A stretch of DNA of 37,750 bases from NCBI GenBank assembly GCA_021772675.1, contig JAJFLO010000063.1, positions 1-37,750 on the forward strand, read 5' to 3'. This stretch comes from Verrucomicrobiota bacterium (GTDB taxonomy: Bacteria > Verrucomicrobiota > Lentisphaeria > JABSQK01 > JAJFLO01). A program made the translations under genes and the position numbers. Of the stretch, positions 1 to 8,403 are shown in pieces (positions within the stretch are counted from its first letter, which is position 1; every line of letters starts with the position of its first letter). The notes under the pieces are model-generated. The model saw only the letters and a list, made by a program, of their open reading frames with translations, did not search any database and had not been told where the DNA came from.

Positions 1-61
1 TCGAACAAGGAATGTAGAATCATGAAGTTTTTTCCTTCGTCATTCATAATTCCTTGTTCGA
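1..61. repeat. Palindromic intergenic repeat, word type 'GAACAAGGAAT'
   Basis: A perfect 13-bp inverted repeat (tcgaacaaggaat at 1-13, attccttgttcga at 49-61) encloses a loop of about 35 bases. It is followed by the related words atattcgatattc. No gene is visible from 1 to 371; the rest of that stretch is AT-rich and shows nothing recognisable. Confidence 0.7.
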
Positions 62-371
62 TATTCGATATTCAATTTAAATGAAAGGAATATTTTTTAA
101 CAAAAGTGTAAACTACTTTTTCGAGCTTAGCGTGAAGCATCCTTAAAATTCGATTGCTTTCGATATCATTAATAAATCATAATATTAATGGAATATCTTG
201 CTCGTGCAATAAATTTCAATTAACGAATAAGCCTCCATTGTGAGCAAGTTACGACGTTTGGCTACGTCATCCATCTTTATCTCATCCTGACTTGAACCGA
301 AATTCTTTAGCAACAGGAAAAGCCGCGCTTGCCAATAATTTTCGTCGTTTTATGTGCTATAATAGAAATAT

Positions 372-885
372 ATGAGCCTCTTGCAAAAGTCCTAAGTTTC
401 TTTAAATAAATAAATTGGTTGAATTGACTGGAAAATAAAACAGATAATGCTACATTACATGTTTATATTCAAATGTTTACATGCAGTTGAAATCCTTCGC
501 ATTGCTGAGGAATTAATGGTAGCACTCTCAAACTTATGGAATACCATTCAAAGATGTCTTTTTCCAGTATTGGAAGATGAATTAGGTAAATTATCAGAAA
601 AACAACAAGAGTTTGTCCGAATTTGTAAGCTTTGTGATCTTGAAAAGCATATCGGTCCTTACCATGGAAGTATAATGAACGTAAACGCAAAGAATGCTTG
701 TCGTTGCTTAACGCATTTATCACTAACCCGGCTTTCTCACAAACTTTGTGTGGAGAAGTATGCCCAAATTTGCTTGCTTTTCCATGATTTTGATAAAACT
801 GCGCTGAAATCTTAAAACTTCAGCGCTATAAAGCCTTGCAAAACTGTTTCCACAGCGGTAGGAAAGAGTTTTGCATGAGGCTCAT
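372..885 (+). mobile_element. Decayed IS5-type insertion sequence (internally deleted)
   Basis: Terminal inverted repeats of 17 bp with one mismatch (atgagcctcttgcaaaa at 372-388; ttttgcatgaggctcat at 869-885) bound a 514-bp unit. Inside is the N-terminal remnant of a transposase (447-815). A complete element of this kind would be roughly 1.3-1.7 kb, so most of the transposase, including the DDE core, is gone. The unit lies 3' of recB, where a recD gene might have been expected. Matching 3-4 bp target duplications were not clear. I infer the family from the protein fragment and the style of the ends. Confidence 0.75.
447..815 (+). pseudogene. IS5-family transposase, N-terminal fragment
   Basis: The 122-codon reading frame contains LWNTIQRCLFPVLEDELG and LSEKQQEFVRICKLCDLEKH, which resemble the conserved N-terminus of IS5-group transposases (typically LW-TIQ--LFP-LE-ELG-LTEKQ). 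After about residue 75 the similarity breaks. In the next frame the words SQTLCGEV near 735-755 recall the family's 'PTLRRLCGW' segment, which suggests a frameshift and a deletion. No catalytic DDE residues are present. The frame sits inside the inverted-repeat-bounded element at 372-885. The first 20 or so residues of the open frame are probably not native. It is not a functional gene. Confidence 0.75.
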
Positions 886-928
886 TTTTATAATTGTTTA
901 GGTCTGCAAAACACCGTGTAGTCTTATG

Positions 929-3900
929 CTATTTTGATCTAACTAACTCTAACTTTCCTTGCAGCAGCGCATCAAGTTCATTTTCATACTCCTGAATCGG
1001 TGGAATGCTGTCCTTAAACATTACCGAGTAAATCCCGTTATCTGTTCCCAGTTCTATGCCGCGGAGGAATAAGTAGAAAATACCGGCCAAATTGTGACCT
1101 CTATTATATTGCTTCAGCCACCGATGAACGGCTATGGTGTAGAGTTTGTATTGCAGATCGTAATGATTTTTATGCATATGTTTTTCCAATTGTTCTGGAG
1201 AATAATCATCTAAATTATCTGATTTCCAGTCAAGAATATAATAGTGGTTTTGCCAGCGGAATATTAAATCAATATAGCCCTTAATAAATCCATCATGTCG
1301 GTTTATATCGGGAATATGAGTTTTATCCATCTGTGGATAGGGAAAGAAAAACTCCAATTCGTGTTTACGATCATTCGCTGGAATATTCCGAAGTTTGATC
1401 TCACTCGGAAGCACATTATTTAATGTTGCCCAAACGATCTTAGCGATTGCCAATTGATAATTTTCATCCAATTGATCCTCTCTTTCTGTGGAAAGTGGAT
1501 ACTGTTGCATGGCCTTATTTATTACTTGAGTTTCGTCGGTTTGCAATAGTTCATTTGGCCCCATTGCGGAACCAGCTATCTGGAAGTTAATCGACTCAAA
1601 TACATTATGTAAAAGGTTTCCTGTGTGTCGACCTGGTGGAAGGCTGAGATGTCGAGTTGAAGTGCCTGCTTTGTCATTATCAGCTTCAGGGTCAGATGGG
1701 TTAATTATTATCAGATTAGTTTCGTCTGCTGCGGGTTCTTCGTCCTGGTCATTGCCGAAATGATTCGAAATCTCTTCAATCTTATCCGGTTCGCTTGATG
1801 CCAATCGATTTTTCAACCCGGAATAAGAGTCAATGCTTTGTGATCGGTTTCGATCTCTAAGGTGAAAATTTCCATGTGGTAATTCGATTATTGGATCAAG
1901 TTGTATTGCTGCAATTTCAGATTTGCCTGATTCAGAGTGCGATTGGTCAATAGGATCGGTCATTACAGGTGTTGTTGGGAGATGGTCGGTTGCCGCATCA
2001 ATTGCTGGATGCAGGATTTTGGCGACAGCCCCAGAGGCGTTGAGGCTCTTTTCATTTCGGTAAAAGGGTATATAAAGCTTGTACATCGCTCGGGTTAATG
2101 CGACATAGTATAATCGTTGCATTTCCTCAAACTGTTCGTTTTTCCATTGTAATTTTGATGCGGAGGTCAGGTCATAAACAATATGTTTGCCATTATGGAT
2201 TTTGTAATAGGGCTGAGTTGTGTTTGGAGGCGCCGTCATTCCACCCGCAAGAAAGACAATGGGAAACTCAAGGCCCTTGCTTTTATGAATTGTGGTCATT
2301 TGTACCTTGGCGTGCTCGGTGTCTCGGCGATGTAAATTATCTTCTTCAGCGATAGGTATGTAATTATGGTAGAGATTGCCAAGGAGAGTGGCCATATCAA
2401 GAACGTCCATGTTCTCAGCCAATGCACGATTATGGAGTTCCTGAATGATCTGCTCAATGTTCGTTAATCGTCGTTCAAAATTGGGATCGTCATCTCTTCT
2501 TAGAAGAACGCCAGTATCGTTTAGAATCGAATGAAACATGACGGCCCAATGTCGATTCGCTGCTTGATTGACCCATTTAGAAAACAGCTGTTTAATGCAA
2601 TGGTCGGGGGGCAGGTTTTCATAATTCGTGATATCCAATACGGGAATGGCAAAAAAGCGTGTCAGCAACAGTTTCCTAAATGCTGTCATGTCGTTGGGCG
2701 AGGCAATTGCTTTTAATAAATAAAAGAGCTGCAAGGCTTCATCGGATTCATATAATCCCGGTTTTTTATAGAATGAATATGGAATACGTGTATTACTTAA
2801 TTCCTTTTCCATACGTCCAGCTTCGGTTTTATTCTGGCAAAGAATACAGATATCGTCGGCACGAAGTAATCGGGGTGGTGAATGATTTTCGCCAAACACC
2901 ATCATTTCAACTGGGGAGTTGAGTAAACAATGAATTTCTTCTGCAATAAATGTGAACCATTGTTCTTGCGCGGCCTTAGCTGATTTTTCGGGATTGAGGT
3001 TATGCGCTATTAATACAGGGGAACCTGTATTGTCGGTGTATAATCTATTTCGTCTGGATTCTTCATTGGGCACGTTCGCGTGTCGATACTGGATGTCGTT
3101 ACTTTGAAACCAGTGATTATGTTGGAAGAGAGAATTGAATGCATCAATCAGCTGCGGAATTGAACGCCAGTTGGTATTCAATGAGTAAAATTTTGTTTTA
3201 GTTTTTCCAAGTATTTTGAGCTGGTTCAGAGCTAAATAATAGGCGTTTAGATCGGCGCCACGGAAACCGTATATCGCCTGTTTTGGGTCCCCAACGACAA
3301 TCAAACGGTGTTGACTATTATCATTTGTATTGATGAATACCTTTTTTAGAATCGACCATTGCAAAATATCTGTATCCTGAAACTCATCAATCAACGCTAT
3401 CTTATAGCGATCGCGTAGCGCAGACAATAAGGGAGGTATGGTTTCGATGTCATTGTTCGGGGATAATGCTTCTGCAACCATGGAGATCATATCACTGTAA
3501 GTCAGTAAACCTCTCTGTTCCTTATAAAGCCGGACATCGGCTTGAAGCTGTTTTACTACATTACTCATGAAATGAGGAGCGAAGAATGCAGTTAATTCTT
3601 GAATCTGTTCAAGATGATTTATTACAGATTGCAGATGAGGACATTCCTGATCCAGGTTGCTCCCTGTTTTGTTCCATTTTTCCGGCATAAGACAGGAGAA
3701 ACCTGATTTAGCAAACTTCTGATATTCTTTGCTATTTTGGATGAACTTGAACATTGCTGCGACTATACCGGGGTGTAGAATGTCATTCTCCCCTTTCACG
3801 AAATGGCATAACAGTTCTAACAATGGTTGAATAATGTTTTCAAGGCAGGATTTTTTGCTGCTGGCGTTGAAATTCAAATTGGAATAGGCTTTATAGAGTG

Positions 3901-4639
3901 GATGATCCTCGACGGAATTAAACTGAATGTCTCCAACTAACGTTACTAATTCAATGATATACTGTCCTATCTTTGATACGGTTTCTGTCGGTGAAAAATT
4001 TACATCAGGTTCAGGACGAAGTTGATCACCTGCATTTTGCTTCCAGTCTTGTGCAAGTCTGATTGTTGTGTTTATCCACCGACTTTCACTTTGGATTAGA
4101 TGCGGGAAATCGGCTAATACAAGGTATGTGTTCAGGTTGTGACCATATTGTTTTGGCCAATCTTCCCGCATTTGTTGGAGCAATAATTTATGGTAGATAT
4201 CCTGGTCATCAACGACATCATATTCAAATTGGCGACCATTCTCAAAGGCGTGTTCCCGCAATGTTCTATGGCAAAATCCATGTATCGTTGAGATTTGGGC
4301 ATTATCAAAATTCTCCAAAGCTTCATGGAGGTAGAATTGTTGCTCATCAGGAATTGTTGCACTATTCAGTTTTGTTTCGATGGCGTTGCGTATCCGGTCT
4401 TTCATTTCGCCGGTTGCTTTTTCAGTAAATGTAACAACCAGAATTTGATCAATTGAAAGGGGTAAAATGGGGGGATTTGCACTGGCGTTTCCAATCAATA
4501 ATCGAACGACTAGCTGTTCAATCGTATAGGTTTTTCCTGTCCCTGCTGAGGCTTCGATAATTGCATGTTTATCAAGCTCTACTTGATCGGGATCCGTGAG
4601 GGGAATTATCTCGTCGTTTATTCTGGAACCATCATGCAT
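929..4639 (-). CDS. recB: RecB-like helicase-nuclease (exodeoxyribonuclease V beta subunit)
   Basis: This is a UvrD/RecB superfamily 1A helicase with a C-terminal RecB-type nuclease; it would unwind and degrade DNA ends for recombinational repair. From the upstream ATG at 4708 the frame is 1259 residues. The ATG at 4639 (1236 residues) is preferred, because the first 12 codons of the longer form lie in an 18-bp inverted repeat, and 27 residues before the Walker A core fits the family. Visible motifs, numbered from 4708: Walker A ASAGTGKT (53-60), Ia VVTFTEKA, STIHGFCHRTL, Walker B LIDEFQDTD, III VGDPKQAIYGFRGAD, IV NTNWRS, V TTIHKSKGLEFP, VI LYYVALTRA. The nuclease has GNLLHNVFE, GYIDLIF, DWKSD (1160-1164) and QYKLYTIA. 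The length matches RecB (about 1180). No recC or recD is in the window. It is divergent from the mutasome genes; neither candidate start has a good Shine-Dalgarno. Confidence 0.93.
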   Translation of the reverse strand: MHDGSRINDEIIPLTDPDQVELDKHAIIEASAGTGKTYTIEQLVVRLLIGNASANPPILPLSIDQILVVTFTEKATGEMKDRIRNAIETKLNSATIPDEQQFYLHEALENFDNAQISTIHGFCHRTLREHAFENGRQFEYDVVDDQDIYHKLLLQQMREDWPKQYGHNLNTYLVLADFPHLIQSESRWINTTIRLAQDWKQNAGDQLRPEPDVNFSPTETVSKIGQYIIELVTLVGDIQFNSVEDHPLYKAYSNLNFNASSKKSCLENIIQPLLELLCHFVKGENDILHPGIVAAMFKFIQNSKEYQKFAKSGFSCLMPEKWNKTGSNLDQECPHLQSVINHLEQIQELTAFFAPHFMSNVVKQLQADVRLYKEQRGLLTYSDMISMVAEALSPNNDIETIPPLLSALRDRYKIALIDEFQDTDILQWSILKKVFINTNDNSQHRLIVVGDPKQAIYGFRGADLNAYYLALNQLKILGKTKTKFYSLNTNWRSIPQLIDAFNSLFQHNHWFQSNDIQYRHANVPNEESRRNRLYTDNTGSPVLIAHNLNPEKSAKAAQEQWFTFIAEEIHCLLNSPVEMMVFGENHSPPRLLRADDICILCQNKTEAGRMEKELSNTRIPYSFYKKPGLYESDEALQLFYLLKAIASPNDMTAFRKLLLTRFFAIPVLDITNYENLPPDHCIKQLFSKWVNQAANRHWAVMFHSILNDTGVLLRRDDDPNFERRLTNIEQIIQELHNRALAENMDVLDMATLLGNLYHNYIPIAEEDNLHRRDTEHAKVQMTTIHKSKGLEFPIVFLAGGMTAPPNTTQPYYKIHNGKHIVYDLTSASKLQWKNEQFEEMQRLYYVALTRAMYKLYIPFYRNEKSLNASGAVAKILHPAIDAATDHLPTTPVMTDPIDQSHSESGKSEIAAIQLDPIIELPHGNFHLRDRNRSQSIDSYSGLKNRLASSEPDKIEEISNHFGNDQDEEPAADETNLIIINPSDPEADNDKAGTSTRHLSLPPGRHTGNLLHNVFESINFQIAGSAMGPNELLQTDETQVINKAMQQYPLSTEREDQLDENYQLAIAKIVWATLNNVLPSEIKLRNIPANDRKHELEFFFPYPQMDKTHIPDINRHDGFIKGYIDLIFRWQNHYYILDWKSDNLDDYSPEQLEKHMHKNHYDLQYKLYTIAVHRWLKQYNRGHNLAGIFYLFLRGIELGTDNGIYSVMFKDSIPPIQEYENELDALLQGKLELVRSK

Positions 4640-4672
4640 AATAATATCATTTAGGAAATAAATTTTATTTAC

Positions 4673-4803
4673 TGTCTGTCCATAAATGGCAAAAAGTAAA
4701 GCGGTCATTCTTGGCTGCTAATCCGGCTTATTACTCAGGCAGGAATGCCCGAGTTACTTTTTCTGCCTCCAAGCTAAGCACATAAGCCATTTATGGACAG
4801 ACA
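4673..4803. repeat. 131-bp unit bounded by a perfect 18-bp inverted repeat
   Basis: The arms tgtctgtccataaatggc (4673-4690) and gccatttatggacagaca (4786-4803) are perfect reverse complements. This is a miniature inverted-repeat style element immediately upstream of recB. It covers the 5' end of the longest recB reading frame, so it displaces or supplies the recB promoter region. No convincing target duplication was seen. Confidence 0.7.
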
Positions 4804-4926
4804 CTATTTAGAAGCTTTATCTTCTCGCGAAAGACGCGAAAAAGCGCAAAAAAGTATAATAGCTCAAAACATCTTCAAGTTACATCCTATCGCTAAAAAA
4901 GAACTTAATCCGCATTTTATATTCGA

Positions 4927-5024
4927 GACGGTCGTTGGAGTTCATCCGCCGCGGCGTGCTGTTATTTTATTTATGAAAAACCACAGTCCCGCTAAGCGGT
5001 GGCAGTGAACTCCAACGAACCGTC
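4927..5024. repeat. Palindromic repeat, stem GACGGTTCGTTGGAGTTCA
   Basis: The left arm gacggt-cgttggagttca (4927-4944) and right arm tgaactccaacgaaccgtc (5006-5024) pair with one bulged base. Inner segments ccgccgcgg and ccgctaagcgg add secondary palindromes. It is non-coding; a short frame running through it (4793-5008) is built wholly from repeat words. Confidence 0.65.
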
Positions 5025-5053
5025 CGGCAATTAATGTTGACCCTAAAATGTTT

Positions 5054-5222
5054 AAGTTTCAAAGAAGCGACTATCAAGGCCTCCGATTCTCGGTCTTGGT
5101 TAATATAAAACGAAACTTGGTTTCAGGTGTCAGGTTTCAGAAGATTGAAGATCATTAGCACGGGTTTTTGACACCTGAACACTGAAACCTGACACCTAAA
5201 AAAACTTTAACTTTCAAAGAAG
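5054..5222. repeat. Dispersed repeat, copy 1 of 2 (169 bp)
   Basis: Nearly the same sequence recurs in the same orientation at 21660-21842. It begins and ends with the near-identical direct word (c/g)tttcaaagaag. Its core is a large palindrome: aggtgtcaggtttcag on the left pairs with ctgaaacctgacacct on the right. The two copies differ by a few substitutions, one A in a homopolymer and two extra 7-bp 'actgaac' units in copy 2. Confidence 0.9.
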
Positions 5223-5304
5223 ACTTTTTAGTTTTTAGACAATTCACTATTGAATATAAAATAGCTAGTATATGTTAGTGTATTGTTTTATTTATATTGA
5301 AATA

Positions 5305-5543
5305 TTTATTACAATCAACGGCCCCGCCGCAACAAGCAGCGGGGTATGACTTTCAATGAAAAAATATCGGACTCGACGCAGCGGAATATTGTCTTGACCA
5401 GTCTGAGACAGCTTGCCACTGGCGAGAGTGCTTAATGAGCACGGCAACCGTCGGGGAATTAAAACTCACGAGTGGGATTAAATAAACTGCTATGAAAACG
5501 TATGCCCACAAGTGGGATTGAAAATTATTAACAGGCAACAATA
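5305..5543 (+). promoter_or_regulatory. Structured leader region upstream of imuA (candidate cis-regulatory RNA)
   Basis: This 240-bp stretch before the imuA-like gene holds several nested helices. A ccccgc/gcgggg hairpin lies near 5322-5344. A possible multi-branch fold has an outer cgacg/cgtcg pair (about 5375 and 5448), a gtct/agac hairpin, a ttgcc/ggcaa helix (about 5413 and 5443) and an inner gtgct/agcac hairpin. Two small hairpins ending in gtgggatt (5472-5479 and 5512-5519) follow, 40 bp apart. It matches no riboswitch class I can recall. Function is inferred only from position and structure potential. Confidence 0.35.
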
Positions 5544-6182
5544 ATGTCAACAGATGTACTGCATGATTCTCCATCTGAATACTTGAGTATCAATGGGAAA
5601 TTACAATCTATAAAATGGAAGATTGAGAACAATGAATCCTTGGACTTATTGTCAGGGATCGCCGAGCTTGATGCAATTTTTGGCAAAGGGATACGATATG
5701 GATCAGTGATTGAATGGGGGCTTCCTCAAGGAAGGAATGGACGTATACTGCCTATTCTTTTTCTGCGACATAATATTCCGGCAACAGTCTGGATTTATCC
5801 TGATAATGGTATGAATATTTACGCGGCAGCCTGGGCGTCTCATGGTGTTGATTTAAGACGAATTTTATTTATTAAATGTGACGATCCTGTCACGAAGCTT
5901 AAACCTCTGTTTTTGGATGATGCATTTACGATTATCGTGTTGGATTCACCTAAAAAATTATCTAGAGGTGCACTGTCTTTTATCTCTGTTCAGGCAAGAG
6001 AGAATCAACAGATTGTATTTTTGCTTCGACATTTCTTCTTAAGCTCAAAACGTGGCAATATCTTTGCCGCAGTTCGGTTAAATGGATCGCAGGACCGTCG
6101 TGGTTTTTTCACTGTGAATGTTATTAAAGGAGAAATAAAAACAAAGATTATATTACCGGAAGAAAGAGTTTTTGGCCAGTGA
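5544..6182 (+). CDS. imuA: ImuA-like (RecA/SulA-fold) mutasome protein
   Basis: ImuA proteins are RecA-like accessory factors of the ImuA-ImuB-DnaE2 translesion synthesis complex. This 212-residue protein begins with about 35 poorly conserved residues. It then shows the family's opening strand pattern LLSGIAELDAIFGKGIRYGS (36-54) followed by VIEWGLPQGRNGRILPILFL. The normal P-loop GKT/S is absent: the loop reads GLPQGRNGR (59-67), so ATP binding by a canonical Walker A is unlikely. Later strands (PATVWIYPD, RRILFIKCDD, FTIIVLDSP, NQQIVFLLRH) follow the RecA core order. Identity rests largely on its position directly before imuB and dnaE2. The ATG at 5544 has only a weak upstream purine run (agg). 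The stop codon TGA lies at the edge of a heptamer repeat (6181-6257). Confidence 0.75.
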   Translation: MSTDVLHDSPSEYLSINGKLQSIKWKIENNESLDLLSGIAELDAIFGKGIRYGSVIEWGLPQGRNGRILPILFLRHNIPATVWIYPDNGMNIYAAAWASHGVDLRRILFIKCDDPVTKLKPLFLDDAFTIIVLDSPKKLSRGALSFISVQARENQQIVFLLRHFFLSSKRGNIFAAVRLNGSQDRRGFFTVNVIKGEIKTKIILPEERVFGQ

Positions 6183-6257
6183 GTAGTAAACCGTGAGAAG
6201 TAAGAAGTGATCAGTAAACAGTAAACAGTGAACAGTGAACAGTGAACAGTGAACAAT
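6181..6257. repeat. AGTGAAC/AGTAAAC heptamer tandem array
   Basis: Immediately after the imuA stop the sequence becomes short words (gtagtaaaccgtgagaagtaag) and then repeated agtaaac and agtgaac heptamers up to 6255. The 7-bp period is shared with the arrays at 6605-6687 and 21781-21806. Confidence 0.85.
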
Positions 6258-6397
6258 GTCGTAAAGAAATATACTGGATATTTGATCCTTGATTCTGGAA
6301 ATGAAAGAAGAAGTAAATAGGTAAGTGTTCATAGGTGTTTTGGTTTTGGGTGTCAGGGGAATAAATAATTTGATGAGCTTAGATACAATGGAACTAA

Positions 6398-6567
6398 CCT
6401 GGATTATGCATAAACTTTCTATTGCGAGTCATTATATCATATAATATCAACGAGTTATAAAGTTATTCGGGTTCGAAATAGTTTCCACCACGGCGGATTT
6501 TCAACACTGTTTCTGTACGCGAATAATATTCATAATTCTCTTCACGAAACTTTATGCATAATCCAGG
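6398..6567. mobile_element. Miniature inverted-repeat element, family M1, copy A
   Basis: This 170-bp unit has perfect 17-bp terminal inverted repeats (cctggattatgcataaa at 6398-6414; tttatgcataatccagg at 6551-6567) and an identical 4-bp flank, ctaa, on both sides (6394-6397 and 6568-6571). It contains no reading frame of note. In reverse orientation it shares the internal word ccgccgtggtggaaactatt with copies C and D. The YTAR-type target duplication is that of the IS5 group. Confidence 0.88.
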
Positions 6568-6604
6568 CTAATATGGTGTGTTTCGATGTTCCCAAATTGA
6601 TTTT

Positions 6605-6687
6605 AACCCTGAACCCTGAACCCTGAACCCTGAACCCTGAACCCTGAAACCTGAAACCTGAAACCTGAAACCTGAAACCTGAAACCT
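6605..6687. repeat. AACCCTG x6 then AAACCTG x5 heptamer array
   Basis: Six consecutive aaccctg units switch sharply to five aaacctg units plus a partial one. The block structure suggests slippage amplification of a variant. It lies 41 bp before the imuB start. Confidence 0.95.
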
Positions 6688-6727
6688 CCGAACGGTTTAC
6701 GCAAATAGTGAAAAGTAAGGAATTGTA

Positions 6728-8236
6728 ATGTCCAGTCTAGAGAATCCAGTATCCAGTATCAAGTCTCAAGCATCCAACATCCAGCATCCCGTATTCGCGG
6801 CGCTGTATTGCAGAGAAGAGTTAACCGATGACACGGTATTTTGTTTAACGCCGTGGGTGATGCAGTGGTCAGAGGATATTTGGCTATTCGATATAACGCC
6901 ATGCAAAACGTTTTGGCATATGCAAGCAGGCAAAACAAACAAGAATATTTATGAGTTATTTTCAGAAGTTCTCGAAGAATATTTTGGTACTGACTATCTT
7001 TGTGTATTGGCGTGTCATCCCTGGCAATGTTTAATCTTTCTTGATTATCTTGGAGGAATCAACGCTCGCGGAGTGTACTTATTGTCAGAGAACGAAAATA
7101 GACAGCGTTATGAGGTGATTCCCTGGGAACCCTGGTTCAATTCCTTATCGGTTCTTTCTAGACATTGCGTTCACCTGAAAATGAAAGGATTTGATGAATC
7201 GCTATTGCGATCGAAGCAGGGTCAGTTGCGGCGTTTTGTTGAACGAATGAACTTAGCCGGACCGTTTGCCCTTAAACAGGCTGAAAATGCAGCGATAAAA
7301 CGACGCTTCTCCGGTTGGATGGGGCAGGTTTGGACCTGGACATTTAAGGGTATTTTCACAGAAGACATAGCAAATTGTAATTCTCTATCATTAATTGATC
7401 AAAAAATTTCACTGGATCAGTTTCCCTGGATTCCATTTAATGCGAATCATCATCCAAGTGTTCAACGGCTCTTAGAGTATCCAGTGAATCAATGGGACGT
7501 TATTGAACCATTGCTTGTTGACGACTTTACAAAATTGTGTGGTTTGGGTGAATGGAGCAATCGTGAATATGTCAACGTAATTCAGTGGGATGTCATGCTA
7601 TATAGTTTAAGATCATTAACCATCGATATTTCGTTTCGAAATCCATATTCTCTGCATCGGGATGCGCCCGAATTCACAACGGTTCTATATCAGGCTTATT
7701 ATGCCTATGTCGATCTAATGGAGTCGTTAAAAGCACGCGACGACGATCTGGATTTACCCGAAGATATTCCGCTGATCTCGTGGAGTGTCGTCATCAAAGA
7801 TCGTCTTTTCCTTCCAGATAATATTATGGAGTTGATTTGTGTCAAAGAGAATGACATCGACATTGAACGAATTTTGACATTACAGAATAAACTTCCACAT
7901 CATTTGGAGGCTTATACACTTAAACCTGATTTCTGCCCTGAATTATCATTTCAAGACGAAATCATTGGTCATGTTGCTGAACCGGGTTTTTCTATTGAAC
8001 AATGGCGGGAGGCCGCCTTTACTAGACCGCTTTTCTTTTATAAACATCCTGTTCCATTCACTTGCTCAGCAGGTTCGCATCGAATTTTCCTAGAAAGAAC
8101 AAGTCAGAATTGGTGGCAAAGTGATGATTTAATGGCTGCTATCAGAGATTATTATGTTGTCGAGGAAGACGGCAAACTCATATGGGCTTTTCGTGATCAT
8201 TCCGGAAGCTGGTATAAGCATGGAGTTTATTCGTAA
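6728..8236 (+). CDS. imuB: ImuB-like inactive Y-family polymerase homologue
   Basis: ImuB is a non-catalytic Y-family DNA polymerase relative that bridges the replicative clamp and DnaE2 during translesion synthesis. The 502-residue protein carries the palm-derived signature LTPWVMQWSEDIWLFDIT (about 39-57), a helix-hairpin-helix-like segment with AIKRRFSGWMG (about 190-200) and a clear ImuB C-terminus: RPLFFYKHPVPF, SHRIFLERTSQNWWQ, AAIRDYYVVEEDGKLIWAFR and SWYKHGVYS (about 435-501). The region that normally precedes the first motif (roughly 60-80 residues) is nearly absent. Residues 1-22 are encoded by repeated 'atccagtatc/catccagcat' words, so they are probably repeat-derived. Start chosen at 6728 on a fair Shine-Dalgarno (taagga, 7 bases upstream). 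It is a mutasome partner of the genes on either side. Confidence 0.85.
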   Translation: MSSLENPVSSIKSQASNIQHPVFAALYCREELTDDTVFCLTPWVMQWSEDIWLFDITPCKTFWHMQAGKTNKNIYELFSEVLEEYFGTDYLCVLACHPWQCLIFLDYLGGINARGVYLLSENENRQRYEVIPWEPWFNSLSVLSRHCVHLKMKGFDESLLRSKQGQLRRFVERMNLAGPFALKQAENAAIKRRFSGWMGQVWTWTFKGIFTEDIANCNSLSLIDQKISLDQFPWIPFNANHHPSVQRLLEYPVNQWDVIEPLLVDDFTKLCGLGEWSNREYVNVIQWDVMLYSLRSLTIDISFRNPYSLHRDAPEFTTVLYQAYYAYVDLMESLKARDDDLDLPEDIPLISWSVVIKDRLFLPDNIMELICVKENDIDIERILTLQNKLPHHLEAYTLKPDFCPELSFQDEIIGHVAEPGFSIEQWREAAFTRPLFFYKHPVPFTCSAGSHRIFLERTSQNWWQSDDLMAAIRDYYVVEEDGKLIWAFRDHSGSWYKHGVYS

Positions 8237-8245
8237 TCTGATTCT

Positions 8246-8344
8246 TTTCATAATCATAATCTTCGATCTTAATCTTACTCATAATCAGGACAACTATCCA
8301 CCACAGATTGATTACGATTACGAATTAAGATTATGATTATGAAA
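8246..8344. repeat. Long palindrome of TAATCATAATC words between imuB and dnaE2
   Basis: The arms at 8246-8274 and 8316-8344 match over the outer 18 bases without mismatch (tttcataatcataatctt) and imperfectly further in. The imuB stop lies only 10 bases before it. It could fold in mRNA between the two genes, but it has no U-tract typical of an intrinsic terminator. Confidence 0.85.
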
Positions 8345-8403
8345 GGGAGGGCATTTACTCCTGAAACCCGACATCTGTATTAAATATTCAAATTTGGGAT
8401 TAA

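Noticed and set aside
4793-5008. 71-codon open frame upstream of imuA
   Set aside because: It starts in the right arm of the 18-bp inverted repeat and runs through cgcgaaagacgcg words and a palindrome; it has no protein-like conservation pattern.
5410-5450. Possible cobalamin-type riboswitch because of the word gccactgg
   Set aside because: The other conserved cobalamin riboswitch segments are missing, and the downstream genes are unrelated to cobalamin.
5461-5525. Two hairpins ending gtgggattaaa / gtgggattgaaa, resembling CRISPR repeat 3' ends
   Set aside because: They are only 40 bp apart, the repeats match poorly outside gtgggatt, there is no third unit at that spacing, and no cas genes are present.
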